Shown here: piece after piece, positions 1 to 5,356 of the stretch
How the letters are laid out: every line of letters begins with the position of its first letter
Position numbering within the stretch: position 1 is the first letter of the stretch
Source of the DNA: an uncultured Lachnospiraceae bacterium
Lineage (GTDB): Bacteria; Bacillota; Clostridia; Lachnospirales; Lachnospiraceae
Assembly: GCA_910585715.1 (NCBI GenBank)
Contig: CAJUEX010000073.1
Coordinates: 1 to 11,566, forward strand
DNA: 11,566 bases
Direction: 5' to 3'
The notes under the pieces: model-generated
The model's input: only the letters and a program-made list of their open reading frames with translations
Told to the model about the DNA's origin: nothing
Database searches by the model: none
Translations under genes and position numbers: made by a program

Positions 1-118
1 TGAATTTCTCTTTTAGAATTTCAGGGTTGCATTGCTGTTTGTTTGTCAAGGTACTTTGTCCTAATCTATAATGTTATGGACATTTGTTTGCGTCTCTCTT
101 TGAACACGCAACTATGAC

Positions 119-147
119 ATCATATCATAGCGCTTATTCTTTGTCAA
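119..147 (-). promoter_or_regulatory. Sigma-A promoter firing leftward out of the window
   Basis: On the minus strand a perfect -35 box TTGACA (142-147) is followed after 17 nt by TATGAT (119-124), five of six matches to the -10 consensus. Transcription would start near 112 and run off the left edge. The first transcribed bases can fold into a hairpin with arms TTGCGT and ACGCAA (88-93 and 106-111, 12-nt loop). The target gene lies outside the window. Confidence 0.65.
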
Positions 148-193
148 GACATTTTTTAAATATTTTTTCCACCCTTGTTTGCGGTGGAATTTT

Positions 194-223
194 ATTATAT
201 CATTTCCTGCCATATCATGTCAA
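194..223 (-). promoter_or_regulatory. Second, upstream tandem sigma-A promoter, leftward
   Basis: On the minus strand TTGACA (218-223) and TATAAT (194-199) are separated by 18 nt, both exact consensus. The start would fall near 187, right at a hairpin with arms CCACC and GGTGG (177-190 region). With the promoter at 119-147 it forms a tandem pair driving an unseen gene to the left. Strong tandem promoters of this kind often precede rRNA or tRNA operons in Firmicutes, but nothing visible identifies the target. Confidence 0.6.
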
Positions 224-237
224 CCATTTTTATGACG

Positions 238-264
238 AAAAAAAAGAAATCTAAATTGCAGATT
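238..264 (-). terminator. Weak intrinsic terminator of the tRNA-Ser gene
   Basis: Read on the minus strand, a short AT-rich stem (AATCT/AGATT, loop 7 nt; 248-264) is followed by TC and a run of eight T (238-245), about 22 nt after the tRNA end. The stem is only 5 bp, so termination may be partial, allowing read-through into the leftward promoter region. Confidence 0.45.
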
Positions 265-285
265 GCTTTTTTAGCAGAAATGAAA

Positions 286-373
286 CGGAGAAAGAGGGAT
301 TTGAACCCTCGCGCCGCGTGAACGACCTACACCCTTAGCAGGGGCGCCTCTTCAGCCTCTTGAGTATTTCTCC
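286..373 (-). tRNA. tRNA-Ser (anticodon GCT)
   Basis: A complete class II tRNA of 88 nt on the minus strand, reading serine codons AGC and AGU. Acceptor arms GGAGAAA and TTTCTCC pair. The anticodon stem CGCCC/GGGTG (one G-U pair) closes the seven-base loop CTGCTAA with anticodon GCT at 337-339. A long variable arm typical of tRNA-Ser follows, and the T arm carries GGTTCAAATCC. The discriminator base is G (286), as expected for tRNA-Ser. CCA is not encoded. The gene has its own consensus promoter at 501-529 and a leader of roughly 120 nt. Confidence 0.95.
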
Positions 374-375
374 AT

Positions 376-412
376 GATTCTGAACCTTATCCTCTACCAA
401 TTGTCCGGCATC
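376..412 (-). pseudogene. tRNA-like remnant in the tRNA-Ser leader
   Basis: Immediately 5' of tRNA-Ser, in the same transcript, the minus strand shows a GCCGGA acceptor-like start (405-410), then CAATTGGTAGAG, which is the D-arm sequence of many bacterial tRNAs, then AAGGTTCAGAATC, resembling a T arm. There is no anticodon arm and no matching 3' acceptor strand, so it cannot fold as a tRNA. I read it as the collapsed remains of a second tRNA gene in a former tRNA pair. Chance resemblance of a short stretch cannot be excluded. Confidence 0.4.
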
Positions 413-500
413 TTTTTTATAAGAACATTTACATTTGCCTCTTATCTTCCAGACAGGACACATCTTATAAAGTTTTCACGTCCCATGTGACGCAAATGTT

Positions 501-529
501 ATTATACTAAAAGGAAATTTGTTTGTCAA
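501..529 (-). promoter_or_regulatory. Consensus sigma-A promoter of tRNA-Ser
   Basis: Minus-strand TTGACA (524-529), a 17-nt spacer and TATAAT (501-506) match the vegetative consensus at all 12 positions with ideal spacing. The start would be near 494. This strength fits a stable-RNA gene. The stretch between the plsC stop (636) and this promoter holds no gene. Confidence 0.8.
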
Positions 530-585
530 TTACTTTTTCCAACTTTACAATAATTTTTGTGACAACTCGGACAGCAATCTTCCCC

Positions 586-638
586 ACAGGTAACCGGAAT
601 GGGTTTTTTGCAGAAAATGATTTCTTAAAGAGTCCTTA
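586..638. repeat. Degenerate piece related to the 4931-5166 repeat element
   Basis: Bases 610-638 match 4988-5016 on the same strand at about 25 of 29 positions, and most differences are transitions. Weaker similarity continues left to about 586 (CAGGT shared with 4966-4970). The matching segment ends on the stop codon of plsC, so the repeat appears to have supplied or flanked that gene's 3' end. It lacks the partner arm and cannot form the long stem of the full element. Confidence 0.4.
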
Positions 639-1343
639 AGATTTGTACTCATCTATAGCCTTCTCAATCCTGCTCTTTACTTCTGCCGCAATTTCCACAG
701 TTTTCATCCCTTTATACTCTTCATAAGAAATAGGCGGCAGATAAATCACTTTAACTGTAACCGGCTTAATGGAGTTTTCATCAAAGGGCTTAAAGGAATC
801 AATTAACGCAACCGGAACAATAGGACACTGGGCTTTTACAGCGCTTTTAAAGCTGCCTCCTTTAAATTCAAGGAGGTTATTTCCGTTTTTGCTTCTGGTG
901 CCTTCGGGAAAAATAAGAAAGTTTCTTCCATTTTTCACCTCTTCGGCTACTTTCTTTATAATCAGCATGGACTGCTTGATATCCTCCCTGTCAATCACAA
1001 GTGAGCCGAGGGCGCCGATTACCTGTTTTAACAAAATAACCTGACTGGCTTCTTTCTTTATTACAAAAGCAAAAGGGGTAGTACAGGAATGGAGAATTGC
1101 CAGCACATCGTAAAGTCCCTGATGGTTTGGAAAGAAAATAAATCCGTTTTCTTTCGGAATATTTTCCTGCCCGTGGGCTTCAATTGTGACTCTTCCTGCC
1201 CAATTGGCGCAAAGCGTTATCTGTCTGGATACTTTAAATCCTGTTAAATAAGAAATTTTATCACAAACACTGCAAATCCAAAGCTTCAGCATCAAATACG
1301 GAACAATGGGCAGTAATCTGATTACCATCATTGCAATACGCAT
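636..1343 (-). CDS. plsC: 1-acyl-sn-glycerol-3-phosphate acyltransferase
   Basis: A 235-residue LPLAT-family enzyme that transfers an acyl chain to lysophosphatidic acid to give phosphatidic acid at the inner face of the membrane. The catalytic HX4D motif is NHQGLYD (residues 73-79, H74 and D79). The second block GSLVIDRED is at 113-121, the substrate-binding block FPEGTRS at 145-151, and a VPVAL block at 177-181. A hydrophobic N terminus (about 1-25) suits membrane anchoring. Length is normal for the family. The start at 1343 has a modest AAGGAAG site about 8-9 nt upstream. It is third after fumA and fumB on the same strand, 76 nt beyond fumB. A 19-bp palindrome lies in that gap, so it may have its own control as well as read-through transcription. 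Confidence 0.9.
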   Translation of the reverse strand: MRIAMMVIRLLPIVPYLMLKLWICSVCDKISYLTGFKVSRQITLCANWAGRVTIEAHGQENIPKENGFIFFPNHQGLYDVLAILHSCTTPFAFVIKKEASQVILLKQVIGALGSLVIDREDIKQSMLIIKKVAEEVKNGRNFLIFPEGTRSKNGNNLLEFKGGSFKSAVKAQCPIVPVALIDSFKPFDENSIKPVTVKVIYLPPISYEEYKGMKTVEIAAEVKSRIEKAIDEYKS

Positions 1344-1382
1344 ATTTTCACTCTTCCTTAATTACTTGTAATTTTGATTTTG

Positions 1383-1401
1383 TATCATATTTAATATGAT
1401 A
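1383..1401. promoter_or_regulatory. 19-bp perfect palindrome upstream of plsC, possible operator
   Basis: Arms TATCATATT (1383-1391) and AATATGATA (1393-1401) are exact inverted repeats around one central base, 40 nt upstream of the plsC start. On the minus strand the palindrome includes TATGAT, a plausible -10 box, with only a poor -35 (TTGGAT) 17 nt before it. An operator for a dimeric repressor covering a weak internal promoter is the simplest reading. A short AT-rich RNA hairpin is the alternative. Confidence 0.4.
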
Positions 1402-1419
1402 TGTATATCCAAAAGCCTG

Positions 1420-1971
1420 TTAAATGGTTCTGTACTCTTTTACAGCCATTTCATAAAGATTATTTCCTTCTTTATCTATGACTACAATTGCTGGAAAGTC
1501 TTTTACTTCCAGCCTGCGGATGGCTTCTGTTCCTAAATCATCATATGCGATTACTTCTGATGATTGAATGGATTTGGATAATAAGGCTCCTGCTCCGCCT
1601 ACAGCCGCAAGATAGACTCCCTTGTTGCGTACAATGCTGTCCCTTACTTCTTGGCTGCGCTTTCCTTTGCCAATCATACCTTTTAAGCCCATATCCATAA
1701 GCTTTGGGGCATATTTGTCCATACGGCTTGCCGTGGTAGGCCCTGCTGAGCCAATAGGCCTTCCTTCCCTTGCCGGGGAAGGACCCATATAATAAATCAC
1801 ATTATTTTTAATATCAAACGGCAGGTTTTCTCCTTTTTCCAGCCCTTCATACATTCTTTTGTGGGCGGCATCTCTTGCGGTGTAGATTGTACCCGATATA
1901 TATACGTAATCCCCTGCTTCTAATGTATTTATTTCCTCCTGAACAAATGGAGCTTTTATATATTTATTCAT
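1420..1971 (-). CDS. fumB: Class I (Fe-S) fumarate hydratase, beta subunit
   Basis: A 183-residue C-terminal-type subunit of an oxygen-sensitive [4Fe-4S] hydro-lyase that interconverts fumarate and malate. It makes the active enzyme together with the alpha subunit encoded just upstream. Family signatures are SGTIYTARDAAHKR (26-39), GPSPA (63-67), GPTTASRMD (77-85) and the glycine/lysine segment MIGKGKR (99-105). The C-terminal FPAIVVID (159-166) is also typical. An AAAGGA site sits 6-8 nt before the ATG. The gap from the alpha gene is 105 nt and contains an inverted repeat. The close relative L-tartrate dehydratase (TtdB) has the same architecture. I prefer fumarase because no tartrate genes are nearby, but sequence alone does not settle the substrate. 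The symbol denotes the beta subunit, not E. coli FumB. Confidence 0.88.
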   Translation of the reverse strand: MNKYIKAPFVQEEINTLEAGDYVYISGTIYTARDAAHKRMYEGLEKGENLPFDIKNNVIYYMGPSPAREGRPIGSAGPTTASRMDKYAPKLMDMGLKGMIGKGKRSQEVRDSIVRNKGVYLAAVGGAGALLSKSIQSSEVIAYDDLGTEAIRRLEVKDFPAIVVIDKEGNNLYEMAVKEYRTI

Positions 1972-1983
1972 AAATTCCTTTCC

Positions 1984-2040
1984 TATATAGAAGTTTTCCC
2001 GTCTTTTTTCCGGCCATACAAATTGTGTTTCTTCTATATA
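1984..2040. repeat. 10-bp inverted repeat in the fumA-fumB gap
   Basis: TATATAGAAG (1984-1993) and CTTCTATATA (2031-2040) are exact inverted repeats separated by 37 nt. In the mRNA the stem would end directly next to the fumB ribosome binding site (about 1974-1983). It may be a stabilising or translation-tuning hairpin, and it is AT-rich enough to be weak. Confidence 0.35.
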
Positions 2041-2076
2041 ACATATTTATTTTTAACAGTTCCGGTATTTGACTGT

Positions 2077-2919
2077 TTACAATTCTCTTGTGGCATGACG
2101 GTTCACATGACAGCAAATGTTAACTGCCACAGGAAGACCGGCAATATGAGTCGGGTATGTGTTAATATTGACTGCTAACGCGGTAGTGGTTCCTCCAAGT
2201 CCGCCGGGACCGATTCCTGTTTTGTTAATAGTGGAAAGAAGCTCTTCCTCCATTTCTTTTACATAAGAAATAGAAGAATGGGTTCCGAGGTCTCTGGTAA
2301 GAGCCTCTTTTGCCATTAAGGCACATTTTTCAAAGGTGCCGCCAATTCCCACACCGATTACCATTGGGGGACATGCATTGGGACCTGCGTCTTCTACTGC
2401 AGTTAAAATAGCATTTTTTACCCCTTCTATTCCATCCGCCGGCTTTAGCATAAACACCCGGCTCATATTTTCACTGCCAAAGCCCTTTGGGGCCACTGTG
2501 ATTTTCACTTTATCTCCGGCTGTCATCCGATAATGAATGATTGCAGGCGTATTGTCTTTTGTATTTTCCCGGATAAGCGGGTCTTTTACTACTGACTTTC
2601 TTAAAAATCCTTCCACATAGCCTTTGCGCACGCCTTCATGAATGGCATCCTCCAGCAGGCCCCCTTCAAAATGAACCTCCTGGCCAATTTCCATAAATAT
2701 AACTGCCATGCCTGTATCCTGACAGATTGGAATCATATCTTCTCCTGCAATAGCAAGGTTTTCCTGAAGCTGAGTCAATACTTGTTTTCCTAAAGGAGAC
2801 TTTTCTGTATCACAGGCAGCTTTTAATGCCTTATCCACATCTTTTGTAAGAAAATGATTTGCTTCTATACACATTTCTTTGATATTTTCAGTAATTTCTG
2901 AAACTTGAATCGTTCTCAT
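2077..2919 (-). CDS. fumA: Class I (Fe-S) fumarate hydratase, alpha subunit
   Basis: A 280-residue N-terminal-type subunit of the [4Fe-4S] fumarase/tartrate dehydratase family. Three conserved cysteine positions expected to hold the cluster are visible: Cys66 in ICQDTGM (65-71), Cys183 in NACPP (181-185), and Cys269 or Cys270 in NICCHVNRH (267-275). Glycine-rich segments GVGIGGTFEK (189-198) and GIGPGGLGG (235-243) are family hallmarks. Length is that of the usual stand-alone alpha subunit. The start at 2919 has GAGGA about 6 nt upstream and a promoter at 2958-2986. With fumB it completes the fumarase used in the partial reductive or oxidative TCA branch of anaerobes. TtdA is the main alternative identity. 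The symbol marks the alpha subunit only. Confidence 0.88.
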   Translation of the reverse strand: MRTIQVSEITENIKEMCIEANHFLTKDVDKALKAACDTEKSPLGKQVLTQLQENLAIAGEDMIPICQDTGMAVIFMEIGQEVHFEGGLLEDAIHEGVRKGYVEGFLRKSVVKDPLIRENTKDNTPAIIHYRMTAGDKVKITVAPKGFGSENMSRVFMLKPADGIEGVKNAILTAVEDAGPNACPPMVIGVGIGGTFEKCALMAKEALTRDLGTHSSISYVKEMEEELLSTINKTGIGPGGLGGTTTALAVNINTYPTHIAGLPVAVNICCHVNRHATREL

Positions 2920-2957
2920 GGATTATCCTCTTTCTTTTTAAAAATAGACACTTGTAT

Positions 2958-2986
2958 ATTATATAATTATTTTTATGCAATTTCAA
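2958..2986 (-). promoter_or_regulatory. Promoter of the fumA-fumB(-plsC) operon
   Basis: Minus-strand TTGAAA (2981-2986), a 17-nt spacer and a perfect TATAAT (2958-2963) give a good sigma-A promoter starting near 2951, about 32 nt before the fumA ATG. Its -35 box lies only 3 bp from the T-run of the terminator of the preceding gene. The two transcription units are therefore packed back to front with almost no spacer. Confidence 0.75.
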
Positions 2987-2989
2987 CGC

Positions 2990-3028
2990 AAAAAAGCCAT
3001 ATTATCCTGCAAATTACGATAATATGGC
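2990..3028 (-). terminator. Intrinsic terminator of the padR / HAAS-SEDS operon
   Basis: Read on the minus strand, an 11-bp perfect stem GCCATATTATC/GATAATATGGC (2996-3028) with an 11-nt loop is followed by six T (2990-2995). It starts 26 nt after the stop codon of the HAAS-SEDS gene, an ideal Rho-independent terminator position. Confidence 0.9.
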
Positions 3029-3054
3029 CTTTCAGTCAATCATATTCTGCTTTT

Positions 3055-4425
3055 TTATACTTTTTCAATGGGAAGGCGGAAGATATATTTAGGCTTGCTG
3101 ATTTTTTCTGAAACAATATCCGTATTCCGGTAAACGCTTAAAAGCAGACCCACTAAAACTCCATTTACAACAGCATTTCCTAATCCATAGGATAAAAACG
3201 GCATACTCATTTGTCCGAATATAGATACACCGCCCACATTGGAAATTACATAAACAACAATTTTTCCCAACAGAACCATCACGCATCCGATGCTCACCAT
3301 GGAGCCCAACTGGTTTTTTTGCCGGATGCTTAAATGAAACGCCTTACATATAAAAAACAAAATCATGCTCATTACAAATAATGTAAAGATTATCCCAAAA
3401 TAGGTAAACATGCTTGTAACAATATAATCATTTTGAATGGAAGGCAATGTAGTCAAAGGCAGTCTCCTGGTACCAAGTAATGTTGCTTTTTCCATTTCAG
3501 CTCTGGCTGCCAGAACCTGATAATTCGCCCAGCTATCCATGTGAAAAAGCGCCTGTATTCTTGCTGCCTGATAATCCGCCATAATCCGAATCTTATCATT
3601 AAAAAATACCGCAACTGTTCCTATCAGTGCCGGAGCTCCTAATGCCGGAATCCAGATTAGAGCAAGCTTACCGGCTTTTTTCTCTCCAAACCACCCGCGT
3701 ATGACTGCAACTGTCAAAACAACCAGTACAGATATGGTTAATTCCAGCATACCGCTTATATACGATAACTGAGTAAACATCTTTATAAGTACTAATGCCA
3801 AATAAAGCCCTATACATTTCAAAAAACCTGCCATCCCTTTATTCTTATATCGAAAAACAACTGCCGCAAAAATCGGCACCATTAATGTAAACCCATAATA
3901 ATTTAGCTGAAATCCCCGGATAAACGGGCCCTCCATGTAGAAAATGCTTCCTACAACCTGCAAAAAACAAAACAGCCACCAAAGAGCAACCGGGTGCTTT
4001 GCCAGATAAGTATAATCCAATATACAGGCAGCCCCTATCACGCAAAAACTAATAATGGTATTCAATATACTGTTATAGATGAATCCGTTCTGAATAGTAG
4101 TGACATTCTCCTCATTGCTAAGGCACCCTGTCTTAAAAATAACAATCTGCATAATCATGCCTATTATGCTCAGCAATACTACCAGAGCCACCAGGGTCCA
4201 CTGCATTTTAGGACGATGCACCCTGTCAAGCTCCATACCGGCTTCAACCGGGTCTCCCATTTCCAGAATAGCCTTTGCCATTGCCTTTTCTTCACCCATG
4301 CCCTCTTTCCTGTATGCCTGGGCCTGGTCTTCAATATGGTTTTTTATTTCCTCCTGAATCATGGGACGTGCTTTCTTACAGCGAATCTGCTCCGCCAAAG
4401 TGTCCAGATACTCATGCAATTCCAT
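3055..4425 (-). CDS. HAAS-domain / SEDS (FtsW-RodA-like) fusion membrane protein
   Basis: A 456-residue protein. Residues 1 to about 70 form a soluble helical HAAS/DUF1700-like domain (permease prefix, ending MGDPVEAGMELDRVHRPK). About ten membrane segments follow (near 76-97, 115-136, 146-164, 177-192, 200-220, 226-245, 254-275, 342-363, 373-397, 415-432), the SEDS topology. SEDS signatures in order are DYQAARIQALF (284-294), LPSIQNDYIV (327-336), the counterpart of the family's LPEAHTDF block with Asp333 at the polymerase aspartate position, and PFLSYGLGN (409-417) with LLLSVYRN (427-434). SEDS proteins polymerise peptidoglycan glycan strands, but no cognate class B PBP is nearby, so enzymatic activity is inferred. 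I chose ATG 4425 over GTG 4434 because AGGAGG (4434-4439) overlaps the GTG and sits 8 nt from the ATG. It overlaps padR by 14 nt, suggesting translational coupling. Confidence 0.82.
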   Translation of the reverse strand: MELHEYLDTLAEQIRCKKARPMIQEEIKNHIEDQAQAYRKEGMGEEKAMAKAILEMGDPVEAGMELDRVHRPKMQWTLVALVVLLSIIGMIMQIVIFKTGCLSNEENVTTIQNGFIYNSILNTIISFCVIGAACILDYTYLAKHPVALWWLFCFLQVVGSIFYMEGPFIRGFQLNYYGFTLMVPIFAAVVFRYKNKGMAGFLKCIGLYLALVLIKMFTQLSYISGMLELTISVLVVLTVAVIRGWFGEKKAGKLALIWIPALGAPALIGTVAVFFNDKIRIMADYQAARIQALFHMDSWANYQVLAARAEMEKATLLGTRRLPLTTLPSIQNDYIVTSMFTYFGIIFTLFVMSMILFFICKAFHLSIRQKNQLGSMVSIGCVMVLLGKIVVYVISNVGGVSIFGQMSMPFLSYGLGNAVVNGVLVGLLLSVYRNTDIVSEKISKPKYIFRLPIEKV

Positions 4426-4753
4426 AAACAACACCTCCTAACACATTGGATACTGCCAGAGAATATTCCTTCCATTCTGCCTCTTTTGCCTTTAGAAATT
4501 TTTTCCCTTCTTTTGTAATACCGTAGTATTTTCGCACCTTTCCCATAACGGTAGCTTCGTATACCGTCAGCAGTCCTCTTTCCTCTAAGGAATGCAATAA
4601 CGGATATAAGGTGCCTGCCTTTAAGGCAAATACATTGTTGGATTTTTTTTGTAAGGTTTCAATCATCTCATAACCATACATATCTTTTTCGGATAGTAGC
4701 TTTAAAAGCAACATAGTGGTACTTCCTGAAATCAAACTTTTATCAACTGCCAT
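4412..4753 (-). CDS. PadR-family transcriptional regulator
   Basis: A 113-residue PadR-type winged-helix regulator. The helix-turn-helix runs through LLLKLLSEKDMYGYEMIETL (15-34). The recognition helix and wing contain LKAGTLYPLLHSLEERGLL (44-62) and RKYYGITKEGKKFL (73-86), all highly typical of the family. The short length and single C-terminal helix (about 88-105) fit the PadR-s2 subclass, which dimerises through that helix. AGGAGG stands about 8 nt before the ATG. It is the first gene of a two-gene operon whose second product starts with a HAAS domain, a pairing common in Firmicutes where the regulator controls its membrane partner. A 17-bp palindrome upstream is the likely autoregulatory operator. 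The inducing ligand is unknown. Confidence 0.92.
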   Translation of the reverse strand: MAVDKSLISGSTTMLLLKLLSEKDMYGYEMIETLQKKSNNVFALKAGTLYPLLHSLEERGLLTVYEATVMGKVRKYYGITKEGKKFLKAKEAEWKEYSLAVSNVLGGVVYGIA

Positions 4754-4807
4754 TTTTTGTCCTCCTGTTCTATTTGTTAATTAATTTTACTATATCAGCA
4801 GCATGTA

Positions 4808-4824
4808 TTTACCAGTCTGGTAAA
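4808..4824. promoter_or_regulatory. 17-bp perfect palindrome, candidate PadR operator
   Basis: TTTACCAG (4808-4815) and CTGGTAAA (4817-4824) are exact inverted repeats about one base. They lie 54 nt upstream of the padR start, downstream of the promoter at 4882-4910 and overlapping where a -35 would sit for the nearby TATAGT (4789-4794). It does not contain the ATGT-N8-ACAT pattern known for some PadR proteins, so assignment to this regulator is by position. Confidence 0.5.
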
Positions 4825-4881
4825 AAACACTGCCTCCTGTTTTGCGCTTATATGTAGACAATCTATATATCGGCTATCTAT

Positions 4882-4910
4882 ATAATATTTGCTGCAAAAT
4901 GATTTGTCAA
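4882..4910 (-). promoter_or_regulatory. Promoter of the padR / HAAS-SEDS operon
   Basis: Minus-strand TTGACA (4905-4910), a 17-nt spacer and TATTAT (4882-4887) match 11 of 12 consensus bases. The start near 4875 gives a leader of about 120 nt that contains the palindrome at 4808-4824 and a decoy AGGAGG not followed by a usable ORF. The -35 begins about 20 bp from the long inverted-repeat element. Confidence 0.65.
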
Positions 4911-4930
4911 GAGGAAAATGCAGGGCAGCC

Positions 4931-5166
4931 CACGGAAACCAATTTTAAGACGGCAGCTTTCAAAGCAGGTTCCGGGACGAGCTCCCCGCAAAAAATGATT
5001 TCTGAAGGAGCCCTTATAAAATCGCCGGTTCTTAGCGAGGTATTTTCGAGCTTAGAACTGCTGCGTTTTTATCAGAGCGAAAGCGTGGCGACGCAGAAAC
5101 ATTCTTTGCGGGGAGCCCGTCCCGGAGCCTGCTTTGAAAGCTGCCGTCTTAAAATTGATTTCCGTG
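4931..5166. repeat. 236-bp element with two 67-bp near-perfect inverted arms
   Basis: The arms 4931-4997 and 5100-5166 are reverse complements with four mismatches, all transitions that mostly keep G-U pairing. Each arm includes GACGGCAGCTTTCAAAGCAG and CTCCCCGCAAA. The 102-bp centre holds further hairpins (GTTCTTAGC/GCTTAGAAC and CTGCG/CGCAG). The arms are far more GC-rich than the flanks. No transposase, no convincing target duplication and no T-run follow. Both arms translate to a similar peptide on opposite strands only because they are inverted, so no gene is called here. It may be a non-autonomous mobile element or dispersed intergenic repeat. It also lies 13 nt after the stop of the small gene at 5179 and would fold at that mRNA's 3' end. 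Confidence 0.85.
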
Positions 5167-5178
5167 ACAAACAGCCTG

Positions 5179-5286
5179 TTAAGCTGCCTCTTCCATGTAC
5201 TCCATATAGTCGCTCTCACTTGCAAATAGTAAATAGCTGCCATTTACATATCCCATATATCCTTCTGTTACAAAAAATCCTTTCAT
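5179..5286 (-). CDS. 35-residue small protein of unknown function
   Basis: A small ORF I do not recognise as a named family. AGGAGG (5295-5300) stands exactly 8 nt before its ATG, better than most genes here. The protein begins MKGFFVTEGYMGYVNG, is rich in aromatic residues (four Phe or Phe-like, six Tyr) and ends in an acidic run ESDYMEYMEEAA. There is no signal peptide, no transmembrane segment and no cysteine. The glycine-aromatic alternation suggests short beta strands followed by a helix. It has an extended -10 promoter (5357-5365), a hairpin leader (5310-5354) and the long inverted repeat 13 nt after its stop. It forms an independent unit between an Rpn-type gene and padR. Coding status is inferred from ribosome-site quality and layout. 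Confidence 0.6.
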   Translation of the reverse strand: MKGFFVTEGYMGYVNGSYLLFASESDYMEYMEEAA

Positions 5287-5309
5287 AAAAACTTCCTCCT
5301 TGCTGTATG

Positions 5310-5354
5310 GTACAGTGATTTGCTTTCCGGCTTTCTGCCAGCCTTGAACTGTAC
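5310..5354 (-). promoter_or_regulatory. Structured 5' leader of the small gene
   Basis: GTACAGT and ACTGTAC (5348-5354 and 5310-5316) are exact inverted repeats enclosing an inner GGCT/AGCC hairpin (about 5327-5343). Transcription from the adjacent extended -10 would start inside or beside the outer arm, so the whole leader folds before the ribosome site. It matches no riboswitch class I know and may simply stabilise the 5' end. Confidence 0.45.
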
Positions 5355-5356
5355 TT

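Noticed and set aside
44..49. Third leftward promoter at a TTGACA box
   Set aside because: The -35 is exact, but no -10-like hexamer occurs at 16-18 nt spacing.
177..195. Plus-strand terminator at the CCACC/GGTGG hairpin
   Set aside because: No plus-strand gene precedes it and the following T-run is interrupted. It fits better as the 5' hairpin of a leftward transcript.
4426..4434. GTG start for the HAAS-SEDS gene
   Set aside because: The AGGAGG site overlaps this GTG, while the ATG at 4425 is at ideal distance and begins with MELHEYL, as HAAS domains do.
3994..4518. 174-codon plus-strand frame opposite the HAAS-SEDS and padR genes
   Set aside because: It is antisense to two well-supported genes, and its translation shows no domain and no ribosome site.
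4926..5176. CAGCC on both sides of the inverted-repeat element as a target-site duplication
   Set aside because: The two copies sit at different distances from the arm ends (adjacent on the left, 5 bp away on the right) and are too short to be convincing.
5052..5243. 63-codon minus-strand frame in the right arm of the repeat
   Set aside because: It overlaps the better-supported 35-codon gene in another frame, lacks a ribosome site and is a by-product of the repeat.
4842..5288. 148-codon plus-strand open frame across the inverted-repeat element
   Set aside because: It has no ribosome site, runs through both repeat arms and antisense to the small gene at 5179-5286, and its peptide from one arm recurs on the opposite strand only because the DNA is inverted.
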